Source: Myxococcota bacterium
GTDB lineage: Bacteria > Myxococcota_A > UBA9160 > UBA6930
Direction: 5' to 3'
Length of the DNA stretch: 64,000 bases
NCBI GenBank assembly: GCA_028285625.1
Contig: JANQOX010000005.1
Coordinates: 248,001-312,000, forward strand
Both the position numbers and the translations under genes were made by a program. The first letter of the stretch is position 1, and each line of letters opens with the position of its first letter. Positions 40,774-49,938 of this stretch are shown one piece after another. The notes below the pieces were generated by a model. The model did no database searches. It was not told the DNA's origin and saw nothing but the letters and a program-made list of their open reading frames with translations.

Positions 40774-42015
40774 ATGGCCCCCTCCCCTCCGCGCAGCGCG
40801 TTCGACCGACGCGAGTTCCTTCGTCGTTCGATGCTCGGCGGCTTGGGCCTCGGCCTCGCCTCCACGTCGTCCGCGTCGGGCGTGCCCGACGCCGAGCCCA
40901 TCGTGCGCCGGCGCGCCACTCTCGGGCGCACCGGGCTCGAGGTCCCGGACATCGGGTTCGGCACCAGCCGTCTCTCCGGCGACGGCGCCGAGGACGCCGT
41001 GCGGCACGCCCTCGACCGCGGCATCGACTACTTCGACACGGCCGAGTCGTACCAAGGCGGTGAAGCCGAGCAGGTGCTCGGCAGGGCCCTGGCCGGGCGC
41101 CGCGACGACGTGATGATCGCGAGCAAGGTCAAATGCGGCGAACGCACGCGCGTGTCCGAACTGCGGGCGTCGCTCGAGGCGACGTTGAAGCGCCTGCGGA
41201 CGGATCGCGTGGAGATCTACTTCAACCACGCGGTGAACGACACCGATCGCCTGCGCAACGACGCCTGGTACGAGTTCGCCGACCGGGCCAAGCAGGAGGG
41301 TCTGATCCGCTTCACCGGCATGTCCGGCCATGGGGGCCGGCTGGTGCCGTGCCTGGATCTGGCCATCGACGAGAACCTGGTGGACGTCGTCCTCGTCGGC
41401 TTCAACTTCGGGCAGGACCCGGCCTTCCACCAGCGATTCACCAGCGCGTTCGACTTCGTCGCCGTGCAGCCCGACCTGCCCCGCGTGCTGCGCAAGGCCC
41501 GCGCCGCAGGCATCGGCGTGGTGGCGATGAAGACCCTGCGCGGCGCGCGGCTCAACGACATGCGGCCGTACGAAACCGCCGGCGCCACCTTCGCGCAGGC
41601 GGCCTTCCGCTGGACGCTCACCAGCGACCTGGTGGACAGCCTCGTGGTGACCATGAAGGAGCCGTCGCAGATCGACGAGTATCTCGGCGCCTCGGGGGCC
41701 ACCGGGCCGAACCCGGCCGACGCGGCGCTGCTGCGCCGCTACGCGAATGCAACCGAGCGCAGCCAGTGCCGCTACGGCTGCAACGACTGCGCCCCGGCCT
41801 GCCCGGAGGGCGTCCCGATCTCGGACGTGCTGCGCATGCGCATGTATGCCGACGACTACGGCGACCCGGCGCTCGCCCGCGGCGAGTACGCGGCGCTGCC
41901 CGTCGACGCGACGGCTTGTGTCGGCTGCCCCGCGCCGTGTCACAGCGCTTGCCCCCATGGCGTCGAGATCCCCGGTCTCACCCGCCGCGCGCACCACCTG
42001 CTGACCCGCTCCTGA
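40774..42015 (+). CDS. Tat-exported aldo/keto reductase-like protein with C-terminal [4Fe-4S] cysteine motifs
   Basis: This 413-residue protein starts with a twin-arginine signal (FDRREFLRRSMLGGLGLG, residues 10-27). An aldo/keto reductase barrel follows (about 45-300): LGRTGLEVPDIGFGTSRLSG, then DYFDTAESYQGGEAEQVLG with the catalytic Asp and Tyr. The C-terminal domain has cysteines in CRYGCNDCAPACP and CVGCPAPCHSACP, the ferredoxin-like pattern expected to bind an iron-sulfur cluster. Such fused proteins are probably periplasmic oxidoreductases. I prefer the ATG at 40774; an ATG at 40756 adds six residues. Confidence 0.9.
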   Translation: MAPSPPRSAFDRREFLRRSMLGGLGLGLASTSSASGVPDAEPIVRRRATLGRTGLEVPDIGFGTSRLSGDGAEDAVRHALDRGIDYFDTAESYQGGEAEQVLGRALAGRRDDVMIASKVKCGERTRVSELRASLEATLKRLRTDRVEIYFNHAVNDTDRLRNDAWYEFADRAKQEGLIRFTGMSGHGGRLVPCLDLAIDENLVDVVLVGFNFGQDPAFHQRFTSAFDFVAVQPDLPRVLRKARAAGIGVVAMKTLRGARLNDMRPYETAGATFAQAAFRWTLTSDLVDSLVVTMKEPSQIDEYLGASGATGPNPADAALLRRYANATERSQCRYGCNDCAPACPEGVPISDVLRMRMYADDYGDPALARGEYAALPVDATACVGCPAPCHSACPHGVEIPGLTRRAHHLLTRS

Positions 42016-42032
42016 CGCGGAGGGATCCGACC

Positions 42033-43391
42033 TTGGCCGCTCCTCCTCCGGGCTGGGCGGACAGGGTGCGTGGCGTCATCGGGCGGCCCGCCCTGTCGGC
42101 CCACGCCGAACGCAGCTACCGCGCCGAGCGGCTGGCGCAGATCGTGCTGCCGGTCTCGGGTGCGGTGCTCGAGGGCGGCTTCACCGGGGTCGTCGCGGCC
42201 AAGGCCTTCGATCTCCACCCGTTCGGCATCGCGGTGATCAGCGCGGCGCCGATGTTCGCGAACCTCGCCAGTGCGGGGTTCGCCTGGCTGGCCCACGGCC
42301 GGCGCAAGGTTCCGCTGCTGTTCGCCATCCAGGCGTGCATCGCGGCCTTCGTCCTCGCGATCGCCCTGCTTCCCGAGAGCCCGGCCGGGGGCTTGGTGCT
42401 GGTGGCGTGCTTCGTGATGGCTCGGTTGCTGATCGCGGGCTTCATCACCGTGCGCAGCGTGGTGTGGACGCTCAACTACCCGGCGGCCGTGCGCGCGCGG
42501 GTCACCTCTCGCCTCACGCTGATCACCGTGGTGGTGATGTCGTCGGTCTCGTGGATCGGGAGCGTGCTGCTCGACCGGGACTCGGACCACTTCCGCTGGA
42601 TCTACGCGGTGGCGGCCGCCAGCTGCCTGCTCGGGGCGGTCGTCTACGGGCGCGTGCGCCTTGCCGGAGAAGAGGGTCCGGGAGAGCCGACTTCGCCCGT
42701 GGCGGCCTCGTCGCCCGGTGGGCCGGGCCGGGCGCGCGTGTTCGGCGTCCTGCGCGAAGACCCCACCTTCGCGCGCTACCTGGCGTGGCAGTTCCTGCTG
42801 GGCCTCTCCAACATGATGGTCGAGGCGCCGCTGGTGCTGCTGCTCACGCGCGACCTCGGGGCCAGCTACCAGGTGAGCATCCTGCTGACCGTGGTGCTGC
42901 CGCTGGCTCTCTCGGTCCTCACGCTCCCGATCACCGCGGCGTGGATCGACCGCGTGCACATCGCGCGATTCCGCGCCGTGCACAGCTGGCTCTGGGTGGC
43001 GGCACTGGGCCTCACGTGGTTCGGGGCGGCGCAGGCGTCGCTGCTCTGGGTGGGAGCTGGGCGCGCCATGCTGGGGCTCGCGCGCAGCGGTGGCATGCTG
43101 GCCTGGCAGCTCGGGCACAACGACTTCGCCCATCCCGACCGGGCAGGGCTCTACATGGGGCTCCACGCGACGCTCACCGGCCTGCGCGGTGCGATCGCGC
43201 CCTTCGTCGGGGTGGCGCTCTTCGTGGGCTGGGGCGAGGGGGCGCTGGGGCCGCTCGGCTGGCCGGGCAGCTCCGGCATTGGCAGCTCGGTCTGGCTGGT
43301 GGCTGCCGGGCTCTCCACCGTGGCCACCCTGGGTTTCGCCTTGCTCGATCGAGAGATCCGCTCCCGACGGAAGGGGCGCCGCGCGGGCTGA
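42033..43391 (+). CDS. major facilitator superfamily transporter
   Basis: This 452-residue protein has about 12 membrane helices in two halves separated by a charged loop around residues 210-245 (GEEGPGEPTSPVAASSPGG). It has the MFS-like features FAWLAHGRRK at the loop between helices 2 and 3 and ITAAWIDRVHIARF in the second half. The substrate is unknown. The start is a TTG at 42033 preceded by GGAGG with good spacing, 17 bp after the aldo/keto reductase gene, so they may be cotranscribed. A C-terminal basic tail (RSRRKGRR) suggests an in-facing end. Confidence 0.85.
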   Translation: MAAPPPGWADRVRGVIGRPALSAHAERSYRAERLAQIVLPVSGAVLEGGFTGVVAAKAFDLHPFGIAVISAAPMFANLASAGFAWLAHGRRKVPLLFAIQACIAAFVLAIALLPESPAGGLVLVACFVMARLLIAGFITVRSVVWTLNYPAAVRARVTSRLTLITVVVMSSVSWIGSVLLDRDSDHFRWIYAVAAASCLLGAVVYGRVRLAGEEGPGEPTSPVAASSPGGPGRARVFGVLREDPTFARYLAWQFLLGLSNMMVEAPLVLLLTRDLGASYQVSILLTVVLPLALSVLTLPITAAWIDRVHIARFRAVHSWLWVAALGLTWFGAAQASLLWVGAGRAMLGLARSGGMLAWQLGHNDFAHPDRAGLYMGLHATLTGLRGAIAPFVGVALFVGWGEGALGPLGWPGSSGIGSSVWLVAAGLSTVATLGFALLDREIRSRRKGRRAG

Positions 43392-43472
43392 TCCCGGGGG
43401 AGGCGTGCGGGTTCGCACGCCGCGCGGGCCGCTCGCGGGGTATGATGCTGCCGAGCCGATGCGGGGGGGCGC

Positions 43473-45248
43473 TTGAGCTCGGCATCCGACGCCATCGCCG
43501 GCCGCTATCGCATCCTCGACCGGCGGGTCGGAGGGGCAGGGGTCTTCTATCACGCGAGCGACCCCGAACTGGGCCGCGAGGTCTCGGTTCGCGTCGCCCC
43601 CGACGAGATCCTGGCCGACGCCGAGGCGCTCGAGCGCTTCGTCGAAGACGCGCAACGGCTCGCACGGGTGCAAGACCCCTGCGTGCAGCGCGTGCTCCAC
43701 CTGCACGAGCCAGGTGACCTCGACGCCGGCTGCTACGTCGTGTTCGAGCGGCTCGACCACGCGCTCGAAGACGTCCTGCGCGCCCGTACGCTGCCTGCAG
43801 GGGAGGCGATCGCGGCGCTCCGGCAGGTGTTGCAGGGGCTTCGCGCGCTCCACCTCGAGGGCATCGTGCACCGGGCGCTCTGGCCTGGTTGTGTCCTGAT
43901 CTCAGCTGACGGACGGCGCGTGGGCGTGGGCGGTGTTCGGCTCGGGGCCGACGCGTACGACGTGCTGATCGACCGCGTGCGCTACGCGGCGCCCGAGTCC
44001 CTGGAGAGCGGGCGCGTGGACCGTCGCACCGACCTCTACGCGCTGGGCATGGTGGCTTGGGAGATGCTGGCGGGCCGCGAGGCCTTTCGGCGCGAGGTGG
44101 GTTCGGGCGACCGCGATCGCCAGGCCATCGAACAGTGGCAGTGCGACCGCACCCACGAGTTGCCGCCGCTCCGCGCCCTAGTGCCCGGTCTCTCGCCGGC
44201 GCTGTCGGACTGGGTGGCGAGGCTCACGTCCAAGTCGCGCCGCGACCGCCCCGCGCATGCCGACCTGGCCCTGCGGGAGCTCGCCGAGGCCGAGCGTGCC
44301 GAGGCGAGAGAAGCGGAGGAGCCCGCCAGCCCGAGGCCCGAGCGCACGGTCGAGCCGCGGGCGATTCCGCGCGCGACGCGCGACCTGCAGCGCGTGGCGC
44401 GTCGGCCCGACTCCGCTCGCAAGGTCGCCCTGCTGGCGGGCATCGCGTTCGCCCTGGCCGGTGGACTGTTGTGGTTGGTGCTGATGGGGTCCTGGGGTGG
44501 GAGCCAAGCACCGTCTGCAGCGGCCGACCCCGCGCCGCGCGACATGGTTCGGGTGGAGGGAGTGACCTCGTTCGAGGTGGGCAGTGGTCCCGACGAGATG
44601 GCCCGGGCGCTGGCCCTCTGCGAGCGGCATGGGGGCTGGTGCGACCCTGCGTGGTACGAGAGTGAGGCCTTGCGCACGGTTTCGGTGGCGCCTTTCTGGA
44701 TCGACCGGCGTGAGATCTCGCGGGACGCCTTCGCGGCGTTCGCCGCGGCGACGGGGTACCGCACCACCGCCGAGCAGCAGGGCTTCGGCTGGGCGTGGGA
44801 CGCCGGGCTCGAACACTCGCTGAAGCGGGATGGCCGCAGCTGGCGCGAACCGGGTCTGGGGCGTGAAGGTCCGGCCGCATCGGTGCTGAGCCAGGCCGAC
44901 GCCGCCGCCTACTGTGCGTGGGCCGGAAAACGCCTCCCGACCGAGGAGGAGTGGGAACTCGCTGCGCGTGGGGCCGAGCGCCGCACCTTCCCTTGGGGCG
45001 ACGAGTGGCTGGGCGGGCCCGACAACGGGGCGCACACCACCCCGGAAGGCGTCGAGGCGCTGGCAGGGGGCGTCTGGGAGTGGACGTCCACGCGGCTCGC
45101 GAGTGGCGAGGCCATCCTCAAAGGAGGGTCCGCGGCGGAGACCAACCCGGCGCATCTGCGCGCCGCCGCGCGGCGGGCCGAGGACCCCGCCAAACCCCAC
45201 GTCGACGACGGTGCGAGGTGCGCACGGGATGCGTCTGAGAGCGCGTGA
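43473..45248 (+). CDS. membrane pseudokinase fused to a formylglycine-generating-enzyme (SUMF1)-like domain
   Basis: This 591-residue protein has a Ser/Thr-kinase-like domain (about residues 12-270), one transmembrane segment (317-339) and a SUMF1/FGE-like domain (about 358-590: [54 protein letters not shown]). The kinase domain is degenerate: the VAIK Lys is R40, HRDxKxxN reads HRALWPGC (133-140) and DFG reads GGV (154 region), while APE (173-175) and the DLYALG helix remain. Phosphotransfer is therefore unlikely; the domain may be a signal or scaffold module. FGE domains also occur as structural modules. A TTG at 43473 follows a GGGGGG. Confidence 0.9.
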   Translation: MSSASDAIAGRYRILDRRVGGAGVFYHASDPELGREVSVRVAPDEILADAEALERFVEDAQRLARVQDPCVQRVLHLHEPGDLDAGCYVVFERLDHALEDVLRARTLPAGEAIAALRQVLQGLRALHLEGIVHRALWPGCVLISADGRRVGVGGVRLGADAYDVLIDRVRYAAPESLESGRVDRRTDLYALGMVAWEMLAGREAFRREVGSGDRDRQAIEQWQCDRTHELPPLRALVPGLSPALSDWVARLTSKSRRDRPAHADLALRELAEAERAEAREAEEPASPRPERTVEPRAIPRATRDLQRVARRPDSARKVALLAGIAFALAGGLLWLVLMGSWGGSQAPSAAADPAPRDMVRVEGVTSFEVGSGPDEMARALALCERHGGWCDPAWYESEALRTVSVAPFWIDRREISRDAFAAFAAATGYRTTAEQQGFGWAWDAGLEHSLKRDGRSWREPGLGREGPAASVLSQADAAAYCAWAGKRLPTEEEWELAARGAERRTFPWGDEWLGGPDNGAHTTPEGVEALAGGVWEWTSTRLASGEAILKGGSAAETNPAHLRAAARRAEDPAKPHVDDGARCARDASESA

Positions 45249-45357
45249 CCCCGCCCCAGCGATTCGAAGTCGAAGATCGGGGTGACGGCGCAGTGAGGAT
45301 GCACACTTTCGCCGGGGCGCCGGGACTGCTGAAATGTTCGCAAGGAGAACGAAACGG

Positions 45358-46347
45358 ATGAACGCTCGAAGACACCCCCGATCCCGCATGCGCATGCTTC
45401 GCGCTGCGGTTCTTCTCGCCATCGCGTCGCTGGCTCTGCCCGCCCTTGCGGCGCCCCGCGACGCGGCCGTCGAGACGCTCTCTGGTGTCGATCCCAGCTG
45501 GAACGCGCTGGGCCTGCGCGCCTGGATCAACGACGGCGATACCCCGGTGCTGCGGGTGGGGGACGACGTCCGGTACTCGTTCGAGACCGCCGCGGACGCC
45601 CACCTGCTCGTCCTGCACGTGGATAGCCAGGGCGTGGTCTCGGTGCTTCAGCCGAGTACGGCCTACCAGGAGACGCTCGTGGAGGGCGGGAAGCCTCGCT
45701 CGATCCCCGAGGCCGGCACCCTCTCCCTCGAAGTGAGCCCGCCGCTGGGTCAGGAGGACGTCTTCGTGTTCGCCACGCGCGAGCCGATCTCCGCCGAGGC
45801 ACTCGACCTCGGGGCGATGCCCGCGGGCCTTCGGGTGGTGGAGTCCGCGGAGTCGGCCGCCTACGCCGAGCGCATTGCCGGGCTGCTGGGCGCCCAGGGC
45901 GACGTCGCGGCGAAACGGCTCACCTTCCGGGTCGTGGGCCGCGGCGACCTCGACATGACCAAGGCCGACATCGTGGCCTACTTCGAGACCCGAACGCGCG
46001 CGATCCGTCGCCCCAAGCTCGACCTGCACGTCCGCTTCGACTCCGGATCCGCCGAGCTCACCCAGCAGGCGCGTGACCAACTCGATCAGATGGGCCAGGC
46101 CCTCCAGTCGCTGGACCAGTCCTTCACGATCGGTGGACACACCGACGACGTAGGCGACGAGTCCTACAACGAGGCGCTCTCGCGCCGTCGCGCCGCCGCC
46201 GTGCGGGGCTACCTGACCGACAAGTTCGGCATCGAGGCCGATCGACTCGAGGTACGCGCCTATGGCGAGTCGGCGCCCATCGAGAGCGGCACCACCTCGG
46301 ACGCACGCGCTTCGAACCGGCGCGTGGAATTCGAGGTGGCGCCCTAG
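45358..46347 (+). CDS. OmpA-family protein with N-terminal DUF4384-like domain
   Basis: This 329-residue exported protein has a signal peptide (residues 1-32). A beta-rich N-terminal domain follows (about 45-190: LRVGDDVRYSFETAADAHLLVLHVDSQG) in the DUF4384 style, often found with kinase or caspase proteins. The C-terminal OmpA peptidoglycan-binding domain (about 210-328) has VRFDSGSAEL, IGGHTDDVGDESYNEALSRRRAAAV and the final SNRRVEFEV. It should sit in the outer membrane or periplasm and anchor to peptidoglycan. The ATG at 45358 follows an AAGGAG at 45344; an ATG at 45334 is possible. It lies 109 bp after the pseudokinase-FGE gene. Confidence 0.9.
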   Translation: MNARRHPRSRMRMLRAAVLLAIASLALPALAAPRDAAVETLSGVDPSWNALGLRAWINDGDTPVLRVGDDVRYSFETAADAHLLVLHVDSQGVVSVLQPSTAYQETLVEGGKPRSIPEAGTLSLEVSPPLGQEDVFVFATREPISAEALDLGAMPAGLRVVESAESAAYAERIAGLLGAQGDVAAKRLTFRVVGRGDLDMTKADIVAYFETRTRAIRRPKLDLHVRFDSGSAELTQQARDQLDQMGQALQSLDQSFTIGGHTDDVGDESYNEALSRRRAAAVRGYLTDKFGIEADRLEVRAYGESAPIESGTTSDARASNRRVEFEVAP

Positions 46348-46378
46348 GCGCTCCGGATCCCCGAGCTGCCGGGGCCGC

Positions 46379-47557
46379 CTACACGCCGAACAACCCGCGC
46401 AGGTGTTCGTTGAGGAACCGGCCGTCCGGGTCGAGTTCGCTTCGTACGCGCAGGAAGTCGTCGAACCGCTCGTAGCGTGCGCGCAGCTGGTCGGCGCCCA
46501 GCCCGTGGACCTTGCCCCAGTGCGGGCGACCGCCGTGCTCCAGGAAGATCGGCTCCACGTCCGAGAAGAACTCCTGGTGCGGCAGGTTCGCGTCCTGGTG
46601 CAGCGAGATCGCCGCGACGTCGCGCCCATGCGCCGTCGAGAGCCACGCATCGTCGGCCGCCACTCGCCGGTACTCGACGGGCCACATCACGTCCGGGTGG
46701 TGGGAGCGCATGCGCTCGCGTACGGCCAGCAGGCAGTCGCGGCCCCGGTCGGCGGGCACGCTGTACTCCATCTCGTGGAAGCGCAGGTCGCGGACGCTCG
46801 GCAGCAGCCGGTGGCTCCAGTCGATGCGCTCGCCCTTGCGGTCCTCCAGGGGGTCCGGGTCGGCCTCGGTCTCGTCGATCCACTTGACCTCGGCGCGGTC
46901 CTTCGGCGGGTACCACCAGAACTCGTAATGGCGGTGGTTGGCGATGCCGTCGTCGAGCTCTTCCAGGCATGCGTCCATCGGCATTCTTCGCACGCACTCG
47001 TGAAGCCGGTAGGCCGGACGCAGATGCAGGTCGACTTCGACGACGACGCCCAGGGCGCCGAGCGATACGCGCGCGGCGTCGAGCAGGTCGGGGTCGTGGT
47101 CGGCATCGAGGTCGCGAAGCGAGCCGTCCGCCAACACCAGCCGCATGCCGGTCAGCTGGCTCGGCAGGTTGCGAAGTGCGCGCCCCGTGCCGTGGGTGCC
47201 GGTCGAAAGCGCCCCGGCCAGAGCCTGCACGTTCACGTCGCCCAGGTTCTCCATGGCGAGCCCCTCGGCGAACAGCAGCTCGCCGAGGTCGTGCAGCTTG
47301 GTCCCGGCACGCGCGCGGGCGCGGGTGTGGCTGCGATCGGCGTGGACGAGACCCGTCAGGCCGTCGAGGTCGAGTAGCAGGCCGTCCGTGGCCACGAGGG
47401 GCGTGAACGAGTGACCCGAGCCCGCCACGCGCACGCCGACCCCGGCTTCGGCCGCTCGGCCCACGGCCTGCGCGACCTCCGCCTCGTCCCCGGGCCGGGC
47501 GATCTCCCACGGCGTGCAACGGATCGATCCCGCCCAGTTCGTCCAGTTCTCGCTCAT
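46379..47557 (-). CDS. sugar-1,4-lactone oxidase (D-arabinono-1,4-lactone oxidase/VAO family)
   Basis: This 392-residue flavoprotein has the FAD-binding PCMH domain (GVGVRVAGSGHSFT, where the His is the usual covalent FAD site; then VNVQALAGALSTGTHGTG) and the D-arabinono-lactone oxidase C-terminal domain (SVPADRGRDCLLAVRERM, HWGKVHGLG, RFLNEHLRGLFG). It oxidises an aldono-lactone with O2 or another acceptor. It probably sits at the cytoplasmic membrane face; no signal peptide is seen. It is divergent from the glyA riboswitch region. Confidence 0.92.
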   Translation of the reverse strand: MSENWTNWAGSIRCTPWEIARPGDEAEVAQAVGRAAEAGVGVRVAGSGHSFTPLVATDGLLLDLDGLTGLVHADRSHTRARARAGTKLHDLGELLFAEGLAMENLGDVNVQALAGALSTGTHGTGRALRNLPSQLTGMRLVLADGSLRDLDADHDPDLLDAARVSLGALGVVVEVDLHLRPAYRLHECVRRMPMDACLEELDDGIANHRHYEFWWYPPKDRAEVKWIDETEADPDPLEDRKGERIDWSHRLLPSVRDLRFHEMEYSVPADRGRDCLLAVRERMRSHHPDVMWPVEYRRVAADDAWLSTAHGRDVAAISLHQDANLPHQEFFSDVEPIFLEHGGRPHWGKVHGLGADQLRARYERFDDFLRVRSELDPDGRFLNEHLRGLFGV

Positions 47558-47660
47558 GATCCCTCCGGCCCCGACGCTGCGCGCGACCCTCGGTCACGAG
47601 GGTCGTCCAGGTCGTTGCTTGCGGCTGCCTCCACGCGGGGGCACCCTCTCACCATAGGTT

Positions 47661-47748
47661 CCGCCCGCGTGACTGGCGATCGACGTGGAGAAACACCACG
47701 GGGAAGCGCAGGGCGGCGGTTTCGTGGATGCGCCGTTCGCCTGGGCCG
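47661..47748 (+). ncRNA. ZTP (pfl) riboswitch aptamer upstream of glyA
   Basis: All conserved parts of the pfl/ZTP aptamer are visible. A P1-like stem pairs CCGCCC (47661-47666) with GGGCGG (47711-47716). The strand CGTGACTGGCG lies at 47668-47678. A second stem pairs CGTGG (47684-47688) with CCACG (47696-47700) and is followed by GGGGAAGCGC, and the 3' element CGCCTGGGC lies at 47738-47746. ZTP riboswitches sense the folate-starvation alarmone ZMP/ZTP and usually turn on one-carbon and purine genes. The next gene is glyA, the classical target. Confidence 0.92.
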
Positions 47749-47749
47749 T

Positions 47750-47771
47750 CCGCCCCCACGAGTGGGGGCGG
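47750..47771 (+). promoter_or_regulatory. GC-rich hairpin after the ZTP aptamer (probable expression platform)
   Basis: CCGCCCCCAC and GTGGGGGCGG form a 10-bp stem immediately 3' of the aptamer. Its 5' arm begins with the same CCGCCC as the aptamer's own 5' strand, so it could compete for the GGGCGG at 47711-47716. No T-run follows, so control may be by ribosome access or Rho rather than intrinsic termination. Confidence 0.5.
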
Positions 47772-47820
47772 TCCAGCGACCCGGCTGCTCCGGTTCGGCT
47801 CCCGCCCTCGGGAGACGAGC

Positions 47821-49083
47821 ATGGACGCGAACCGAGAACGGCTGGCCGAGAGTGATCCCGCGGTGTACGAGGCGCTGGTCGGGGAGGAAGACCGCCAGCG
47901 CGAAGGCATCGAGCTGATCCCGTCCGAGAACTACACCTGGCCGGAGGTGCTGGCCGCGCTCGGCTCGGTGTTCACCAACAAGTACGCCGAGGGATACCCA
48001 GGCCGCCGCTACTACGGGGGCAACACCTACACCGACCGCATCGAGCGGCTGGCCCGCGACCGCGCCAAGGAGGTGTTTCGCTGCGAGCACGCCAACGTGC
48101 AGCCGCTGTCGGGTTCGCCCATGAACCAGGCCGTCTACATGGCGTTCCTGTCCCCGGGCGACACGATCCTGGGGATGGACCTCTCCCATGGCGGGCACCT
48201 CACCCACGGCGCGCCCGTGTCGCACATGGGCCGCATCTTCGACTTCGTCCGCTACAAGACCCATCCCGACGAAGAGGGCCGCATCGACTTCGACGAACTG
48301 ATGGACGTCGCACGCAAGACGCGACCCAAGATCGTGCTGTGCGGCTACACGTCCTACCCGCGCGACTACGACTACGCCGACTTCAAGCGCGTGGCGGACG
48401 AGGTCGGGGCGCTGACCCTGGCCGACGTGTCGCACGTGGGCGGACTCATCGCCGCGGGGGCGATGCGCAACCCCTTCGACGACGGCTTCGACGTGGTGAC
48501 GACCACGACCCACAAGAGTCTGCGCGGACCGCGGGGCGGTCTGGTGCTGTGTCGCAAGCCGTTCGCCAAGAAGCTCGATGCCTCGGTGTTTCCAGGCCTT
48601 CAGGGGGGGCCGCACATGAACCAGGTCGCCGCGACCGCGATCACGCTGGGCAAGGCGCTCGAGCCCGAGTTCCGGGAGTACGGGCAGCAGGTGCTGCGCA
48701 ACGCGAAGGCGCTGGCGAAGGGGTTGCTCGATCGTGGCTTCGCCCTGATCACCGGTGGGACCGACAACCACATGATGGTGGCGAATACGGTCGAGACGCT
48801 CGGCATCGACGGCCGCGTGGCGGAGGAGGCGCTCGACGCCATCGGCATCACGACGAACAAGCAGGTGATCCCCGACGATCCCAACCCGCCGCTGCGACCG
48901 AGCGGCATCCGCATCGGCACGCCGGCGGCCACCACGCGCGGGATGGGGGAAGGCGAGATGGATCGCCTGGCCGACCTGATGGCGCAGGGACTCGCGGCGC
49001 GGGACGACGCAGGCACCGTGGCGGGGTTGCGGGGTGAGGTGGCGACGCTGTGTCGGGCGTTCCCCGTGCCCGGTCTCGCCTGA
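47821..49083 (+). CDS. glyA: serine hydroxymethyltransferase
   Basis: This 420-residue PLP enzyme converts serine and tetrahydrofolate to glycine and methylene-tetrahydrofolate, supplying one-carbon units. It has the family features: IELIPSENYTWPEVLAALGS, NKYAEGYPGRRYYGG, the PLP-lysine segment VVTTTTHKSLRGPRGG and FPGLQGGPHMNQVAATAI. The length is normal. The ZTP riboswitch in its leader links expression to folate/purine status. The ATG at 47821 has a GGGAGACGAGC upstream. Confidence 0.98.
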   Translation: MDANRERLAESDPAVYEALVGEEDRQREGIELIPSENYTWPEVLAALGSVFTNKYAEGYPGRRYYGGNTYTDRIERLARDRAKEVFRCEHANVQPLSGSPMNQAVYMAFLSPGDTILGMDLSHGGHLTHGAPVSHMGRIFDFVRYKTHPDEEGRIDFDELMDVARKTRPKIVLCGYTSYPRDYDYADFKRVADEVGALTLADVSHVGGLIAAGAMRNPFDDGFDVVTTTTHKSLRGPRGGLVLCRKPFAKKLDASVFPGLQGGPHMNQVAATAITLGKALEPEFREYGQQVLRNAKALAKGLLDRGFALITGGTDNHMMVANTVETLGIDGRVAEEALDAIGITTNKQVIPDDPNPPLRPSGIRIGTPAATTRGMGEGEMDRLADLMAQGLAARDDAGTVAGLRGEVATLCRAFPVPGLA

Positions 49084-49101
49084 ACCCTACGGAGGGGTCC
49101 G

Positions 49102-49938
49102 CTAGAGCGGCTCGAGGTCGGTCGCGACCCGGTAGCCGTGGGCGCGCGCGGCCTCGGCGAGATCGGCGATCCGCGACTCGGTGACCGGGTGCGTCGACAG
49201 GTAGGCCGCGGCGTGGCGCGCGAATCCGGCATCGGCGTCGGGCAGCTTGCGGAAGAAGTGGTCGGCGCCTCCCACGTGCCCGTATTCGAGGTTGAGCAGC
49301 GCGAGGGCGTAGGCGTCGGCTTCGCGTTCCTGGTCCCGGGAGAAGCCGCGTTCGGCCAGGGAGGCGATGGTGGTGGGCAGGGCTTCGCCGCCGCTCGCGC
49401 CCACCAGAGCGAGCAGGGTCAGGTGCACCATGACCATCCTCCCCAGACCACGCAGGTGGTGCCGACCTTCGAAGTGCCCCAGTTCGTGGGCCAGCACGAA
49501 GGCCAGCTCGTTGCGGGACTCCACCTGTTCGAGGAGGCCCGAGGTGACGACGACGGTGCCCCCGGGTAGCGCGAACGCGTTGGGGTCGTCGTCCAGAGCG
49601 ACGCGCAGCCGCAGGGTCTGGGCGCGGCCGGGCTCGTGTCGCAGGAGGCTCGAAAGCAGATCGCGAGCCGTGTCCGCGTGCAGCACGTCGCTCGCGTCGG
49701 TCTCGTCCTCGAACAGCGAGCCGAAGATCCGGGCCTCGAGTTCGGGGGAGACGTGCGCGACCACGCCGTCCACCAGGAGCGCTCCGCCGCCGACGACCAC
49801 GAGCGTGGCCACCGCAATGCCCGCGATCAGCGTCGCCAGCTCGGACAGCGGGTGCGTGGGGCCCACGTTGATTTCGTCGGGAGGCAGGCGAGGCTCGAAC
49901 CTTTCCGTGGGTCCGCCCGACGGATCGCGTCCGGTCAC
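49102..49938 (-). CDS. M48-family metallopeptidase, membrane-associated
   Basis: This 278-residue protein has an N-terminal transmembrane segment (about residues 34-55: LIAGIAVATLVVVGGGALLV) and the zincin motif HELGHFEGRHH, plus the third ligand Glu in READAYAL and a helix typical of the M48 family (DPNAFALPGGTVVVTSGLL). It probably cleaves proteins in the envelope. The GTG at 49938 overlaps the stop codon of the upstream YbjQ gene (GTGA), so the pair is coupled. Confidence 0.9.
   Translation of the reverse strand: MTGRDPSGGPTERFEPRLPPDEINVGPTHPLSELATLIAGIAVATLVVVGGGALLVDGVVAHVSPELEARIFGSLFEDETDASDVLHADTARDLLSSLLRHEPGRAQTLRLRVALDDDPNAFALPGGTVVVTSGLLEQVESRNELAFVLAHELGHFEGRHHLRGLGRMVMVHLTLLALVGASGGEALPTTIASLAERGFSRDQEREADAYALALLNLEYGHVGGADHFFRKLPDADAGFARHAAAYLSTHPVTESRIADLAEAARAHGYRVATDLEPL

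Noticed and set aside
49084..49101. Possible terminator between glyA and the M48 protease gene
   Set aside because: Only a four-base ACCC/GGGT pairing is seen, and no T-run follows.
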